Of a stretch of 64,000 nt of DNA, positions 1-8,839 are shown piece by piece. Each line of letters begins with the position of its first letter. Position 1 is the first letter of the stretch. The notes under the pieces are model-generated. The model had not been told where the DNA came from and did no database searches. It saw nothing but the letters and a program-made list of their open reading frames with translations. A program made the translations under genes and the position numbers. The stretch is from CAYFZO01 sp965211995. GTDB lineage: Bacteria; Pseudomonadota; Gammaproteobacteria; Poriferisulfidales; Oxydemutatoraceae. The stretch covers positions 558,001 through 622,000 of the forward strand of contig OZ243040.1 of NCBI GenBank assembly GCA_965211995.1, given 5' to 3'.

Positions 1-389
1 GAGAACAGCAGCACCAGTTTGCCCATCAACGTCGGGTTGCGCACGCTGATTGCCGTGCGGTTGAGCAGCAGGTAATACACGTACAAAGCGACGGTGGACA
101 GCAGCAGCGGCAGGTTCTGGATGATGTCAACCGTCTCGGCGTTGAGCAGCGGGAACAGGATCCGCGACGACACCGCGGCGCTGATCACGATCAGCAGCGC
201 GAGGTTCAGCCACTCGGCGATTCTGATCGCCGCCGCCTTGCCCGGCAGCAGGTTCATCAGCGGCGGCATCAAGCCGAGTGCGAGACCCGTCGCGAGGCCG
301 GTCTGCACCGGCAGGTTCAGCGTGTAAGCCAGGCTCGCGACGGCGGTCCCAAACAGGATGAGCGAAGTGATCGTTATGATGAATTGCAT
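1..389 (-). CDS. Hydrophobic membrane protein, C-terminus beyond the window
   Basis: An open frame runs from an ATG at 389 off the left edge (129 codons visible, no stop). The translation begins MQFIITITSLILFGT and is almost entirely hydrophobic, with about four likely membrane segments and small polar turns such as LLPGKAAAIR. I do not recognise the family. It is transcribed divergently from msrA, and the roughly 110 bp between them must hold both promoters. Length and C-terminus cannot be judged here. Confidence 0.6.
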   Translation of the reverse strand, partial: MQFIITITSLILFGTAVASLAYTLNLPVQTGLATGLALGLMPPLMNLLPGKAAAIRIAEWLNLALLIVISAAVSSRILFPLLNAETVDIIQNLPLLLSTVALYVYYLLLNRTAISVRNPTLMGKLVLLF

Positions 390-500
390 TATGGTTTTCC
401 GTTGATGGAGCGGTGCGTGCGCCGGTTAATCCAGGGGGCGGTCAGGCGCCCCGTTAAACCTGCTATGGTATCCGATTGGAAGCGAGGTTGGAGACCGCCG

Positions 501-1130
501 ATGTTTTTCAGGTTGGACAAACCGCCGATGCCTGAGGAGGCGCTGCCCGGCAGAGACGCGGCGATCCCAACCGCCGACCGTCACTTCGTCCTCGGTGTCC
601 CGTTGCACCCGCCGTACCCCGGCGCCACGGCGCAGGCGCTGTTCGGCCTGGGCTGCTTCTGGGGCGCCGAACGCGGCTTCTGGACGCTCGACGGCGTGTA
701 TTCGACGATGGTCGGCTACGCCGGCGGTGCGACGCCGAACCCGACCTACCGGGAGGTCTGCACCGGGCGCACCGGCCACGCCGAAGTCGTGCGCGTGGTG
801 TTTCACCCGGACGCCGTCGCATACAAGACCCTGCTCAAAATCTTCTGGCAGTCGCACGACCCCACGCAGGGGATGCGCCAGGGCAACGACGCCGGCACGC
901 AGTACCGTTCCGGCATCTACGCCTGCGACGACGGGCAGATGGCGCAGGCGCTCGCGTCACGCGACGCATATCAGGCCGCGCTGACCACGGCCGGGCGCGG
1001 CGCGATCACCACCGAGATCATCGCCGCCCCTGAGTTTTACTACGCCGAGGACTATCACCAGCAGTATCTGGCAAAGAACCCCGGCGGCTACTGCGGCCTC
1101 GGCGGGACGGGGGTCAGGTTTGCGGGCTGA
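501..1130 (+). CDS. msrA: Peptide-methionine (S)-S-oxide reductase MsrA
   Basis: MsrA reduces methionine-S-sulfoxide in proteins and free methionine, using thioredoxin. The 209-aa product carries the catalytic motif GCFWGAE with nucleophile Cys52 and a resolving Cys198 in NPGGYCG. These positions match a full-length E. coli-type enzyme (about 212 aa). The third cysteine of the E. coli protein is absent (GGTGV instead), so recycling probably uses one resolving cysteine. The ATG at 501 is preferred because GGAGA lies about 6 nt upstream and the length fits the family; the frame is open further upstream to 384, but that part is not MsrA-like. No operon partner of related function is visible. Confidence 0.95.
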   Translation: MFFRLDKPPMPEEALPGRDAAIPTADRHFVLGVPLHPPYPGATAQALFGLGCFWGAERGFWTLDGVYSTMVGYAGGATPNPTYREVCTGRTGHAEVVRVVFHPDAVAYKTLLKIFWQSHDPTQGMRQGNDAGTQYRSGIYACDDGQMAQALASRDAYQAALTTAGRGAITTEIIAAPEFYYAEDYHQQYLAKNPGGYCGLGGTGVRFAG

Positions 1131-1136
1131 GTTGAC

Positions 1137-1304
1137 ATGACGCTCAGCAAATCAAAGATCAATCAATTCGGAGACCGGTTGCGGGAGTGCGATTACGACG
1201 ACTACGATCTGAAAGCGCTTCAAGAATCCGAAAGGGAGGCGGAGTTAGTGCGGCGTTTTAAGAATTTGATTTCTAGATTGCAATGCAAGGGAGCGGGCGA
1301 GTGA
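1137..1304 (+). CDS. Small hypothetical protein, first gene of a coupled pair
   Basis: This 55-aa ORF starts 6 bp after msrA (MTLSKSKINQFGDRLREC...) and is hydrophilic and helical, with no cysteine pair or membrane segment. Its TGA overlaps the GTG of the next gene (GTGA, 4 bp), so the two are probably translationally coupled. The first half resembles my recollection of the opening segment of small RelA/SpoT-domain proteins, but no synthetase domain follows. It could be a truncated remnant or an antitoxin-like partner. Composition is less GC-rich than msrA, consistent with acquired DNA. Confidence 0.45.
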   Translation: MTLSKSKINQFGDRLRECDYDDYDLKALQESEREAELVRRFKNLISRLQCKGAGE

Positions 1305-1585
1305 AGATTTTCTTGATCCAATACAACCACCCTACGGGTAAATTGATGGTTTTTGAGGAGTTTGACGCCGCTGAACAACGCGAAGCGTATAAAAAAGCGC
1401 GCCAACTTGAATTGGCTATGAGCAGGGAAGAGGCGGATGATAATGAGGTGGTTTTGCTTGACGCCGAAAGCAGGGACAAGCTTAAAGTGACGCACGGGCG
1501 TTATTTCATGCGTCTGCGTGAATGGGAAGAGTCTGTTAAGCGGCAGGCCGCCGAGCGTCGGCACAAGGACAAGGCAAACCTGTAA
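1301..1585 (+). CDS. Small hypothetical protein, second gene of a coupled pair
   Basis: This is a 94-aa protein from GTG at 1301 (VKIFLIQYNHPTGK...). An in-frame ATG at 1283 would add six residues, but the GTGA overlap with the preceding stop favours 1301. It has a beta-rich start, a charged helical middle (EQREAYKKARQLELAM), and a segment NEVVLLDAESRDKLKVTHGR followed by YF. I do not recognise a catalytic motif. The size, overlap and location in a low-GC patch resemble toxin-antitoxin pairs, but that is inference from layout only. Confidence 0.5.
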   Translation: MKIFLIQYNHPTGKLMVFEEFDAAEQREAYKKARQLELAMSREEADDNEVVLLDAESRDKLKVTHGRYFMRLREWEESVKRQAAERRHKDKANL

Positions 1586-1648
1586 ATCCGTGCTCGCTTA
1601 TCAAAACGACGGCGGTTTCTTGCGAGGAATCTCCGGGGCGCTTGGCCG

Positions 1649-1810
1649 GTGAACTTCTCAGTCCCGCAAATTGATCTCATTGATGTCTCCGAGTGGGAAA
1701 AAGAGGAAGGAAAGGATATGTTGGATAACTACCCGCATGGCTCATTGGATAAAGCGACTTATAAGCATGAAGGGGGCCGTTACCTTTTCCTTGAATGTTT
1801 GAACTCATGA
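1649..1810 (+). CDS. Small hypothetical protein upstream of the HIRAN gene
   Basis: A 53-codon frame from GTG 1649 to TGA 1810 reads VNFSVPQIDLIDVSEWEKEE and ends in RYLFLECLNS. Its stop overlaps the proposed start of the HIRAN gene (ATGA at 1807-1810), which suggests translational coupling and supports both being real. No domain is recognisable. A GTG start without a strong ribosome binding site leaves the 5' end uncertain; the frame could be the tail of a decayed longer gene. Confidence 0.35.
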   Translation: MNFSVPQIDLIDVSEWEKEEGKDMLDNYPHGSLDKATYKHEGGRYLFLECLNS

Positions 1811-2559
1811 TCGTTCAGCACATAAAGACCCCTGAAAAGATTCATCTAATGTGGCAAGACGGCGAGTCTCATTGCTACCGCGTGGGCGAGTTGACCGAAA
1901 ACTCCTTCCGTTATCTGCTCGACGACGAGGAGTTTGAGCAGGCGAAAGCATTGAATTTCAAAGGCTATCCGGCCTTTCCGCTTAATGACAAGAAATATAA
2001 GAATCCGGTTTCCGCATTTATTCGCCGCTGCCAACCTCGAAGCCGCACCGGGTTTCCGAAGTATCTCAAGTGTTTTGGCTTGGATCCGGAGCAGAAAGAA
2101 GTAAGAGAAATGTCGGATTTTCAGTTGCTGACCTATACGGGAGCAATTGTTCCGGGAGATCCCTTTAGCCTGGCCGGTTCGTTTAAGGGGATTGAGCCGC
2201 CGTTCGAGTTTTTATTGCAGATAGAGGGATTTAAGCGAAGCCAACATCCCGATTGGCTTGAATCCGGCGAATTCACGGGCAAAGAACTGAAAATTGTCAA
2301 AGAAAAGGATCATCCGAATGACAAAAACCCCCTCAAAGTAATATTGCAGGGAAATAAAGTCGGTTGTATTCCTAAAACCCATACCGATTCCTTCCGCTGC
2401 TGGATGGACAATGATCAATTGGAGAAAGTGCGCGTATTTAAGATGAGCGGCGCTAACAAGCCGCCTTATCTGCATGTCTTTGTCGCAGTAGTAATAACAA
2501 CTAAAATCATGAAGGTCCCGGCAGACAAAGATATTGGCGGCAGGCATCCTCACTATTAA
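1807..2559 (+). CDS. HIRAN-domain protein
   Basis: The 250-aa product has an N-terminal part typical of bacterial HIRAN-family proteins: a short beta-rich start (IHLMWQDGESHCYRVGEL), then YPAFPL, a segment ending FPKYLKCFGLD, and DFQLLTYTGAIVPGDPF. The C-terminal part (about residues 130-235) fits a HIRAN domain: a glycine-containing first strand, a central KEKDHPNDKNPLKV and then NKVGCIPK. HIRAN domains bind DNA ends or nucleic acid in helicases and stand-alone bacterial proteins (family knowledge). Start 1807 overlaps the previous stop; an in-frame ATG at 1795 is the alternative. The last 25 residues look less conserved, so the 3' end may be altered. Confidence 0.65.
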   Translation: MIVQHIKTPEKIHLMWQDGESHCYRVGELTENSFRYLLDDEEFEQAKALNFKGYPAFPLNDKKYKNPVSAFIRRCQPRSRTGFPKYLKCFGLDPEQKEVREMSDFQLLTYTGAIVPGDPFSLAGSFKGIEPPFEFLLQIEGFKRSQHPDWLESGEFTGKELKIVKEKDHPNDKNPLKVILQGNKVGCIPKTHTDSFRCWMDNDQLEKVRVFKMSGANKPPYLHVFVAVVITTKIMKVPADKDIGGRHPHY

Positions 2560-2596
2560 TCCTGAGCGGCGGGATTTTTCTTAGAAGAGGATCCCA

Positions 2597-3271
2597 ATGA
2601 ACAAGTACCAATACGACTTCATCAACGGCCACATCATTGCCCGCAGCGGCGATAACCGTTTTCTCCTCGACACGGGCGCTCCTCAAAGCATCGGCACCGG
2701 CGTATTCAACTTTGAAAACCTGCAATTCCCCTTGCAGGATAGTTATATGGGACTCACGGTGAGCGCTTTGAGCGATCTGGTCGGGCATCCGTTTGAGGTT
2801 CTGATGGGGGCCGACGTCATCAGCCGGTTTGACTTGCAGATTGACCCGGTGGAGCAGTGCGTGAGTTTCGGTGCGGCAATTGAGGGCGCCGGGGAGGAGT
2901 TGAAAACAGGGGCCTTGATGGGCGTGCCGATTATTGAATGTTCCTTGCCGGCTCAATCCATCAAGGCGTTCTTTGACACCGGCGCCCGGCTGTCTTATTT
3001 AATTCCGGGCCTGCTCGAAAGTTTGGAACCCATTGGCAAGGAAGCGGACTTTTATCCCGGCATAGGAAAGTTTGAGACGGAGGTGTACGAATTGCCGGTG
3101 GCTTTCGCCGGCAGGGAGACGCGCATGAAATTCGGAATTCTCCCCGGCGTTCTTGCGCCGCTGCTGGGGCTGGCGGGCGTGCGGGGCATCGTCGGCACTC
3201 AACTGCTGGATGACTACTCCTGCGTGTTATCCATACGCAACAGCAGGCTGTTCCTGAAAGAATTATCATAG
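2597..3271 (+). CDS. Double-DTG retropepsin-like aspartyl protease-family protein
   Basis: This 224-aa protein contains two copies of a retropepsin-like half: Asp25-Thr26-Gly27 (LLDTGAPQS) and Asp127-Thr128-Gly129 (FFDTGARLS). Each is followed by a hydrophobic-Gly segment (LMGADVI near 71, GIVGTQLL near 200) of the kind that supports the active-site loop. Viral and most bacterial retropepsins dimerise to bring two DTG loops together; here both lie in one chain, as in pepsins. There is no signal peptide or membrane segment, so it is probably cytoplasmic. It stands alone 37 bp after the HIRAN gene. Proteolytic activity and substrate are unknown; it could be a binding protein with the same fold. 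Confidence 0.6.
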   Translation: MNKYQYDFINGHIIARSGDNRFLLDTGAPQSIGTGVFNFENLQFPLQDSYMGLTVSALSDLVGHPFEVLMGADVISRFDLQIDPVEQCVSFGAAIEGAGEELKTGALMGVPIIECSLPAQSIKAFFDTGARLSYLIPGLLESLEPIGKEADFYPGIGKFETEVYELPVAFAGRETRMKFGILPGVLAPLLGLAGVRGIVGTQLLDDYSCVLSIRNSRLFLKELS

Positions 3272-3295
3272 GCCACGCGCCCGCCGCCAATAACC

Positions 3296-4033
3296 ATGAA
3301 ACGCACTCTCATACTCGTGTCCGCGCTGCTCGCTTCGCCCGTTGCCGCCGCGGCCGGCGGCCCTGTTGCCTACGAGGTCAACGGGCAGTCCTATCAGGGG
3401 TATTTCACCGCGCCGTCCGCCGGTGCCCCGCTGGTGCTGCTGATCCACGACTGGGACGGCTTGACCGATTACGAAGTCCGCCGCGCCGAGATGCTCGCCG
3501 GGATGGGCTACGCGGTGTTCGCCGCCGACCTGTTCGGTGCGGGCGTCAGGCCGACGCGGCTGGAGGACAAACGTCAGCACACCGGCGAGTTGTATGCAGA
3601 CCGCAAAAAGATGCGCGCCTTGATGCAGGGGGCGCTGACCGCCGCGAAGTCCAAAGGCGCGGACGCCGGCAACGCCGTGACGATGGGGTATTGCTTCGGG
3701 GGTGCCGCGGTGCTCGAACTGGCAAGGTCGGGCGCGGCCCTGAAAGGCTTTGTCACTTTCCACGGCGGGTTGAAAACGCCGGCGGGGCAGGACTACGCCG
3801 ACGCCAAAGGCAGGCTGCTGATCCTGCACGGCACGGCGGATACGGCGATCACGATGGAGCAGTTCGCCGCGCTCGGCGACGAGTTGGAACAGGCGGGCGT
3901 CGCCCATGAAATGATCGCCTACGGCGGCGCGCCGCACGGGTTCACCGTGTTCGGCTCCGGCAGTTATCGGGAGGACGCCGACCGCAAGTCATGGCGGCGG
4001 TTCACCGGGTTTCTGGCCGACACGTTGAGATGA
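3296..4033 (+). CDS. Secreted dienelactone hydrolase-family protein
   Basis: The 245-aa protein opens with a signal peptide (MKRTLILVSALLASPVAAAA) and then an alpha/beta-hydrolase fold. The Cys-Asp-His triad of dienelactone hydrolases is visible: Cys133 in GYCFGG, Asp182 in HGTADT and His214 in APHGF. Family members hydrolyse cyclic esters or lactones; the export signal places this one in the periplasm, and its natural substrate cannot be read from sequence. It begins 24 bp after the protease-like gene, but its GC-rich codon use belongs with the core genome. It converges with the TonB receptor gene. Confidence 0.85.
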   Translation: MKRTLILVSALLASPVAAAAGGPVAYEVNGQSYQGYFTAPSAGAPLVLLIHDWDGLTDYEVRRAEMLAGMGYAVFAADLFGAGVRPTRLEDKRQHTGELYADRKKMRALMQGALTAAKSKGADAGNAVTMGYCFGGAAVLELARSGAALKGFVTFHGGLKTPAGQDYADAKGRLLILHGTADTAITMEQFAALGDELEQAGVAHEMIAYGGAPHGFTVFGSGSYREDADRKSWRRFTGFLADTLR

Positions 4034-4105
4034 CCGCGCCGGGCGGCTGTTGCGGGAGTGTTTGGTTGCCTTGACGCGGTCTGCGTCAGGCCGCGTAGAT
4101 TTGCG

Positions 4106-6685
4106 CTAGAACGTCGCATCCAGGCGGATGCTCCACAGTCTGCCATTGGAGCCGTAGGAGGCATCGGGGTTGTAGCGAAAGCCCCAGCCGAGAAATGAGT
4201 TCAGCACGTCGGCACAGGCCTGATTGATGCGGTTCGGGTAGTTGTTAAACAGATTATCGAGGCCGGCGGAGAGGCGCAGTTTGCCGAACGTATAGCCCGC
4301 ACCGACATCGGTAAGCCAGGCGCTGTCGATCGGGCCGCAATCACTAAAGCCGAGCCAGAACGGTTTGGTCTTGCCAAAGTAATTGAACGCCAGATGCGTG
4401 TCCCATGGTCCGCGCTGCCAATCCGCCGCAAAACTGCGCCGTTGTTTGGGGTTGCCGTCCTCAATATAAGAGCGTGTTTCGGGCTCGATCACGCCATGCA
4501 CGTCTTTGATGCGGGTTTTGTTGAGATGCAATGCGCCGGTCAGCGTCAGATCGCCTGCCAGCCAGCCGCGTTGATAGCGTGCCACGAGGTCACCGCCTTC
4601 GGTGGTGGTGTCGGCGATATTGTCGTAGTAACTGACGTTGCTGATTGTCTGCGGGAGATTGCGGTCGTTAGCCAGCCGCGTGCAACTGTCGCGATGGATG
4701 CCCGTGCAATCCGCGGTGAAGCCGGTGAGTGCGATGCGGTCGTCCAGTGCGATGTGGTAAAGGTCGAACGACAGCGAAAAGTCCGGCGTCGGCTGCCACA
4801 CCAGGCCGGCCGCCAGATTTTTGGAGGTCTCATGGTCGAGGCTGCTGGGGCCGGCGTTAAAGTAGTCGTGTGCGGCACCGTCTTCCAAATGAGCCGTGAC
4901 CGACAGGCCCGCCGCATCGCCGCCGCTGAAGAGCACCGTGTTGAAACCTTTTTGCGGCAGGCTGGGTGCGCGAAATCCGGTGGAAGCGGAAAGGCGCATG
5001 GATACACGGGCACCGAGTTCGGCTTGGAAACCAATCTTGCCGGTCAGTTGAGTGCCGGCGTCGCTGTAATCCTCCCAGCGCAGCGCCGTTTCCCACGTCC
5101 CGCCGTGAAACAGGCCGTGATCCAGTTGGAAGTCCGCGTACAGGGCGCGGCTGTTGCGTTCGGTGCGGCTGAGCTGGGCGTTCAACGGTGAATAGCCCGG
5201 ATAACCCTGATGACCGCACGTGGCGCTGCCGGTGTGTTGGCCGACGACCCCGTTGTTAAAGGTCACCGCCGGAAAGCCCCGGTTGCCTTCTCTCAACGGG
5301 TCGTTGTCGCCGTCAAAATCAACCTCGGCAGAGCCGCAACCGTAGGATGCAAAATCACCGGCGCGGATGCGAAACCGCTGATCGCGGTATTCCGCGCCGA
5401 ACGCCGCGTTGACCGCTTCCCCCCACCAATCGAATGTGCCCGCCGTGTCAAAGTTAAAGACCCGGTCTTCCAGTTTGGTGCCGCCGCTGTCGCCTGAGTT
5501 GGGACCCGAATTGGCGATCACTTCATCGGCGGTGACCGTGGCGATATTGCGGCCGGTTTGCAGTTCGTTGGCCAGCCATTCGGCAGCCCACGAGGCGTTG
5601 GCGCTGCTGCCGGCGCCGAAATCAAACTCATTGGCGCCGGTTTGAAAACTGACGTCGTGCACCCAGCCGCCACGGTCGGTGCGCAAGCCCAGCGTGAGCG
5701 CGACGTCTTCCGTGTCTGAGATCTCAAGCGGCAGAAATCCATCGGGGTGTAAAGGCCCGACAATGCGCTCGGTTGCCCACACCGGATCACGCCACGCGCC
5801 GGATGAGACGCCGTGGCGCTGTGAATAGCCGCCGAAGGCATAGAGTTCGTGCGCCTCGGTGACGGGAATTTCCATATTGACAAACAGCGTTTTGTTGTAG
5901 TGTTCAGGTTCACCGTGGATGTTTTTGCGCGGCCCGATCTGATCAAGGCCTTGACCGTCGGGGTCCAGTGGGCGCGTGTCGAAGGCGCGGTCAATGCGGT
6001 TTTGATCGGTGTATTCAGAGGTGACGTTGGCAAACCCGCCGCGAGCGCCGATCTCCAGGCCGAAATTAAGCGCCGTGGTGTGGCGATCACCATCGCCTTC
6101 GGTGGTGCCGCCGGCGGAGACGGTGGCGACGGACTCACGGGTATTGCCTTTCAGCACGATATTGATGACGCCGCCGATGGCATCGGAGCCGTATTGGGAG
6201 GCCGCGCCGTCGCGCAACACTTCAATGCGCTCGATGGAGGCCACCGGAATAGCACGCAAGTCGGTGCCGGTTGTGCCTTGTCCCGTGGCATCCAGCGGGC
6301 GCGGAAAAGAAATGCCGTGCCGGCGCTTGCCGTTGATCAGCACCAGCGTGTGGTCGGGGTTCATCCCCCGCAGGACGGCGGTGTGGAACAGGCCGCCGTC
6401 GCCAAGGACGTTGCGCTTGGAATTGAACGAAGGTGCGATCCTTTGCAGGATGAGGGCCAGGTCATCGTTGCCGGCGTTGCGGATCTGAGTCGCGTCATAG
6501 ACGTCAACCGCCACCGACAAGTCGTCATACGCCAGTCCGCGCACGCGGGTGCCGATGACGGTGATCACCTCATTCTCGGCGCGGCTGTTGCTGCTTTGGG
6601 CCGCCGCCGGTGCGGGCGCGAGGAGCAAAGCCAGCGCCAGCATGATCGCCGGGGACGGCACGAACCAGGATGGGGAAGCGGTCAT
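4106..6685 (-). CDS. TonB-dependent outer-membrane receptor
   Basis: This is an 859-aa receptor with a signal peptide ending near APAAAQ, a plug domain (about 40-180; LRGMNPDHTLVLINGKR, IERIEVLRDGAASQYGSDAI) and a 22-strand-type barrel ending in the terminal aromatic sequence RLDATF. Such receptors import siderophores, cobalamin or other large nutrients using TonB energy. The long plug-barrel linker and the SASTGFRAPSLPQKGFN motif fit the large iron-type receptor group, but the ligand cannot be assigned. No siderophore, heme or cobalamin genes sit nearby. It is downstream of oligopeptidase B on the same strand with a 33-bp gap, so the two may be co-transcribed. Confidence 0.9.
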   Translation of the reverse strand: MTASPSWFVPSPAIMLALALLLAPAPAAAQSSNSRAENEVITVIGTRVRGLAYDDLSVAVDVYDATQIRNAGNDDLALILQRIAPSFNSKRNVLGDGGLFHTAVLRGMNPDHTLVLINGKRRHGISFPRPLDATGQGTTGTDLRAIPVASIERIEVLRDGAASQYGSDAIGGVINIVLKGNTRESVATVSAGGTTEGDGDRHTTALNFGLEIGARGGFANVTSEYTDQNRIDRAFDTRPLDPDGQGLDQIGPRKNIHGEPEHYNKTLFVNMEIPVTEAHELYAFGGYSQRHGVSSGAWRDPVWATERIVGPLHPDGFLPLEISDTEDVALTLGLRTDRGGWVHDVSFQTGANEFDFGAGSSANASWAAEWLANELQTGRNIATVTADEVIANSGPNSGDSGGTKLEDRVFNFDTAGTFDWWGEAVNAAFGAEYRDQRFRIRAGDFASYGCGSAEVDFDGDNDPLREGNRGFPAVTFNNGVVGQHTGSATCGHQGYPGYSPLNAQLSRTERNSRALYADFQLDHGLFHGGTWETALRWEDYSDAGTQLTGKIGFQAELGARVSMRLSASTGFRAPSLPQKGFNTVLFSGGDAAGLSVTAHLEDGAAHDYFNAGPSSLDHETSKNLAAGLVWQPTPDFSLSFDLYHIALDDRIALTGFTADCTGIHRDSCTRLANDRNLPQTISNVSYYDNIADTTTEGGDLVARYQRGWLAGDLTLTGALHLNKTRIKDVHGVIEPETRSYIEDGNPKQRRSFAADWQRGPWDTHLAFNYFGKTKPFWLGFSDCGPIDSAWLTDVGAGYTFGKLRLSAGLDNLFNNYPNRINQACADVLNSFLGWGFRYNPDASYGSNGRLWSIRLDATF

Positions 6686-6718
6686 TGTGATGTTACAGCG
6701 GGGGGTGTGCCGCCCGGT

Positions 6719-8839
6719 TCAGCGTCCGTCTTTTTGCAGCGCCCTGCATATAAACGCATACGCCAATGCAATCTCTTGCAGATAATCAAAACGTCCCGAG
6801 GCGCCGCCGTGCCCCGCCGACAGGCTGGTTTTCAGCAGCAGTTGCCGGGTGTCGGTTTTCATCGCTCTGAGTTTGGCCACCCATTTAACCGGCTCCCAGT
6901 AGGTGACCCGCGGGTCGCTGACGCCCGCTGTGACTAAGGTATGCGGATAGGCCTGCGCCTTGACGTTGTCGTAGGGTGAATACGCCGCGATCGTGCGGTA
7001 CGCCGCCTCGTCCTCGAGCGGGTTGCCCCACTCCGGCCATTCCGGCGGCGTCAACGGCAGTTGGTCGTCACACATCGTGTTGAGGACATCCACGAACGGC
7101 ACATCGGCAACCGCGGCCCCGAACAGTTCCGGGCGCATATTGAGCACCGCACCGATCAGCATACCACCTGCCGAGCCGCCATGAATGGCGATGCGGCCGG
7201 CCTGTGTGAATTGATTGTGTATAAGGTACTCGGCCGCGGCGATGAAGTCCGAGAACGTGTTCGGCTTGTGCGCGAGTTTGCCGTTGCGGTACCAGGCGTA
7301 GCCTTTCTCCATGCCGCCGCGCACGTGCGCGATCGCGTAGATGAAGCCGCGGTCCACCAGCGACAGGCGGTTGGCTGAGAACGCCGCCGGCATCGAGTTG
7401 CCGTAGGCGCCGTAGCCGTACAGCAGCACCGGCGCGGTGCCGTCGAGCGGCGTGTCCGCGGCGTGCAGCAGGCTCAGCGGGACGGTCTCGCCGTCCGGGG
7501 CGGGTGCGCTGAGGCGGCGCGTCGCGTAGCGGTCGGGGCGGTGCCCCGGCACGTGCTTCTCCTTTTGCAGCGTGCGCGCGCGCGTGCGCACGTCGTAGTC
7601 GTAGATGCGCGGCGGCGTAGTCATCGAAGTGTAAGCGAAGCGCAGGACGTCGCTTGCGGCATCAAGCGTATCCACGATGCTTAATTCATACGCCTGCTCG
7701 TCGAACGCGATTGCGTGTTCGTCCGCCGCCCGGCCGTTGTCGTCGAGTGCGGTGACGACGAGACGCGGCAGGCCCTGCTCGCGCTCGGCGCGCACGAGGA
7801 AGCCGCGCGCGACCAGAAGGTCCTCGAGCAGCACGCCCGCGCCCGGCACGACCAGGTCGCGCCACGCCGCACGGGCGGGCGAGGCGAGCGGGGCGGTGAC
7901 CAGTTTGTAGTCCTCGGCGCCGTCGGCGTTGGTTACGATCAGCAATGCGCCCGCGCGTTCCTCGACCGCGTATTCAACGCCGGTTTCGCGGGCGGCGACG
8001 AGTTGTGCCGCGCCCGCGCCGCCGCTTGCATCGAGCAGGCGCACCTCCGAGGTGACGTGATCGTGCGCGGTGATCACGATGAGGCGCCTGAGGCGCGTCT
8101 TGCCGAGGCCGACGAAGAACCCCGCATCGCGCTCGCGGTACACCACCCGGTCGGCGTCCGCCGCGTCGCCGAGGCGGTGCAGTGCGACGCGCTCGGGGCG
8201 GTGGTTGTCGTCCTGCGCGACGTACGCGAGGGCGCGGCTGTCGTTGGTCCATACGACGTCGGGCTGGACGCGCTCGATGCGCTCGTCGAGCAGCCGCCCG
8301 CGGGCGAGGTCGCGGATGCGCAGCGTGTGGAACTCCGAGCCGCTGGTGTCAACGCAGTACGCAAGGTAGCGGTGGTCGGGGCTGTGCACGCACGCGCCGA
8401 CGTGGAAGTAGTCGAGACCGCGCGCCTCACGGTTGGCGTCGAGCAGCACCTCCTCGCCCGCGATTTCGGCCTTGGGCGAGTAGCGCGCGTGGCGTGCGGG
8501 GCAGCGGCAGAACACCGGGTACTGCGCGTCGCCCGCCTGGCGCGTGTAGTAGGCAAAGTCGCCGTCGCGGTCGGGCACCGACATGTCGTCGTCGGTGAAG
8601 CGTGCGCGCATTTCGCGGTAGAGGTTGTCCATGAGCGGCTGCGCCGGCGCCATCACCGCCTCGGTGTGCGCGTTCTCGGCCTGGAGGTGCGCGCGGATCT
8701 CGGGTGCGAGCAGTGCCGGGTCTTTCAGCACCTCGCGCCAGTTTGCATCGCGCAGCCATGCGTAATCGTCGCGGCGCTCGGTGTTGTGCACGACGGTGAT
8801 CCGCGGTTGCTTTTTGGCGCGGGGGGGGGCGTCATTCAT
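6719..8839 (-). CDS. ptrB: Oligopeptidase B, S9A family serine peptidase
   Basis: This 706-aa prolyl-oligopeptidase-fold enzyme cleaves short peptides, classically after Arg/Lys. The N-terminal region (about 60-420) corresponds to the beta-propeller gate. The C-terminal hydrolase domain has the nucleophile Ser556 in GGSAGG, Asp642 in SDPRV and His677 in SAGHGG. MEKGYAWYRNGKL near 510 is typical of oligopeptidase B. No signal peptide is seen, so it is cytoplasmic. The start overlaps the end of thpR by 8 bp, which implies thpR-ptrB coupling. A run of nine G's lies near the start codon on the + strand, a possible indel hotspot. Confidence 0.93.
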   Translation of the reverse strand: MNDAPPRAKKQPRITVVHNTERRDDYAWLRDANWREVLKDPALLAPEIRAHLQAENAHTEAVMAPAQPLMDNLYREMRARFTDDDMSVPDRDGDFAYYTRQAGDAQYPVFCRCPARHARYSPKAEIAGEEVLLDANREARGLDYFHVGACVHSPDHRYLAYCVDTSGSEFHTLRIRDLARGRLLDERIERVQPDVVWTNDSRALAYVAQDDNHRPERVALHRLGDAADADRVVYRERDAGFFVGLGKTRLRRLIVITAHDHVTSEVRLLDASGGAGAAQLVAARETGVEYAVEERAGALLIVTNADGAEDYKLVTAPLASPARAAWRDLVVPGAGVLLEDLLVARGFLVRAEREQGLPRLVVTALDDNGRAADEHAIAFDEQAYELSIVDTLDAASDVLRFAYTSMTTPPRIYDYDVRTRARTLQKEKHVPGHRPDRYATRRLSAPAPDGETVPLSLLHAADTPLDGTAPVLLYGYGAYGNSMPAAFSANRLSLVDRGFIYAIAHVRGGMEKGYAWYRNGKLAHKPNTFSDFIAAAEYLIHNQFTQAGRIAIHGGSAGGMLIGAVLNMRPELFGAAVADVPFVDVLNTMCDDQLPLTPPEWPEWGNPLEDEAAYRTIAAYSPYDNVKAQAYPHTLVTAGVSDPRVTYWEPVKWVAKLRAMKTDTRQLLLKTSLSAGHGGASGRFDYLQEIALAYAFICRALQKDGR

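Noticed and set aside
384..500. N-terminal extension of MsrA to 384
   Set aside because: The extra residues are not MsrA-like, and ATG 501 has a ribosome site and the correct length.
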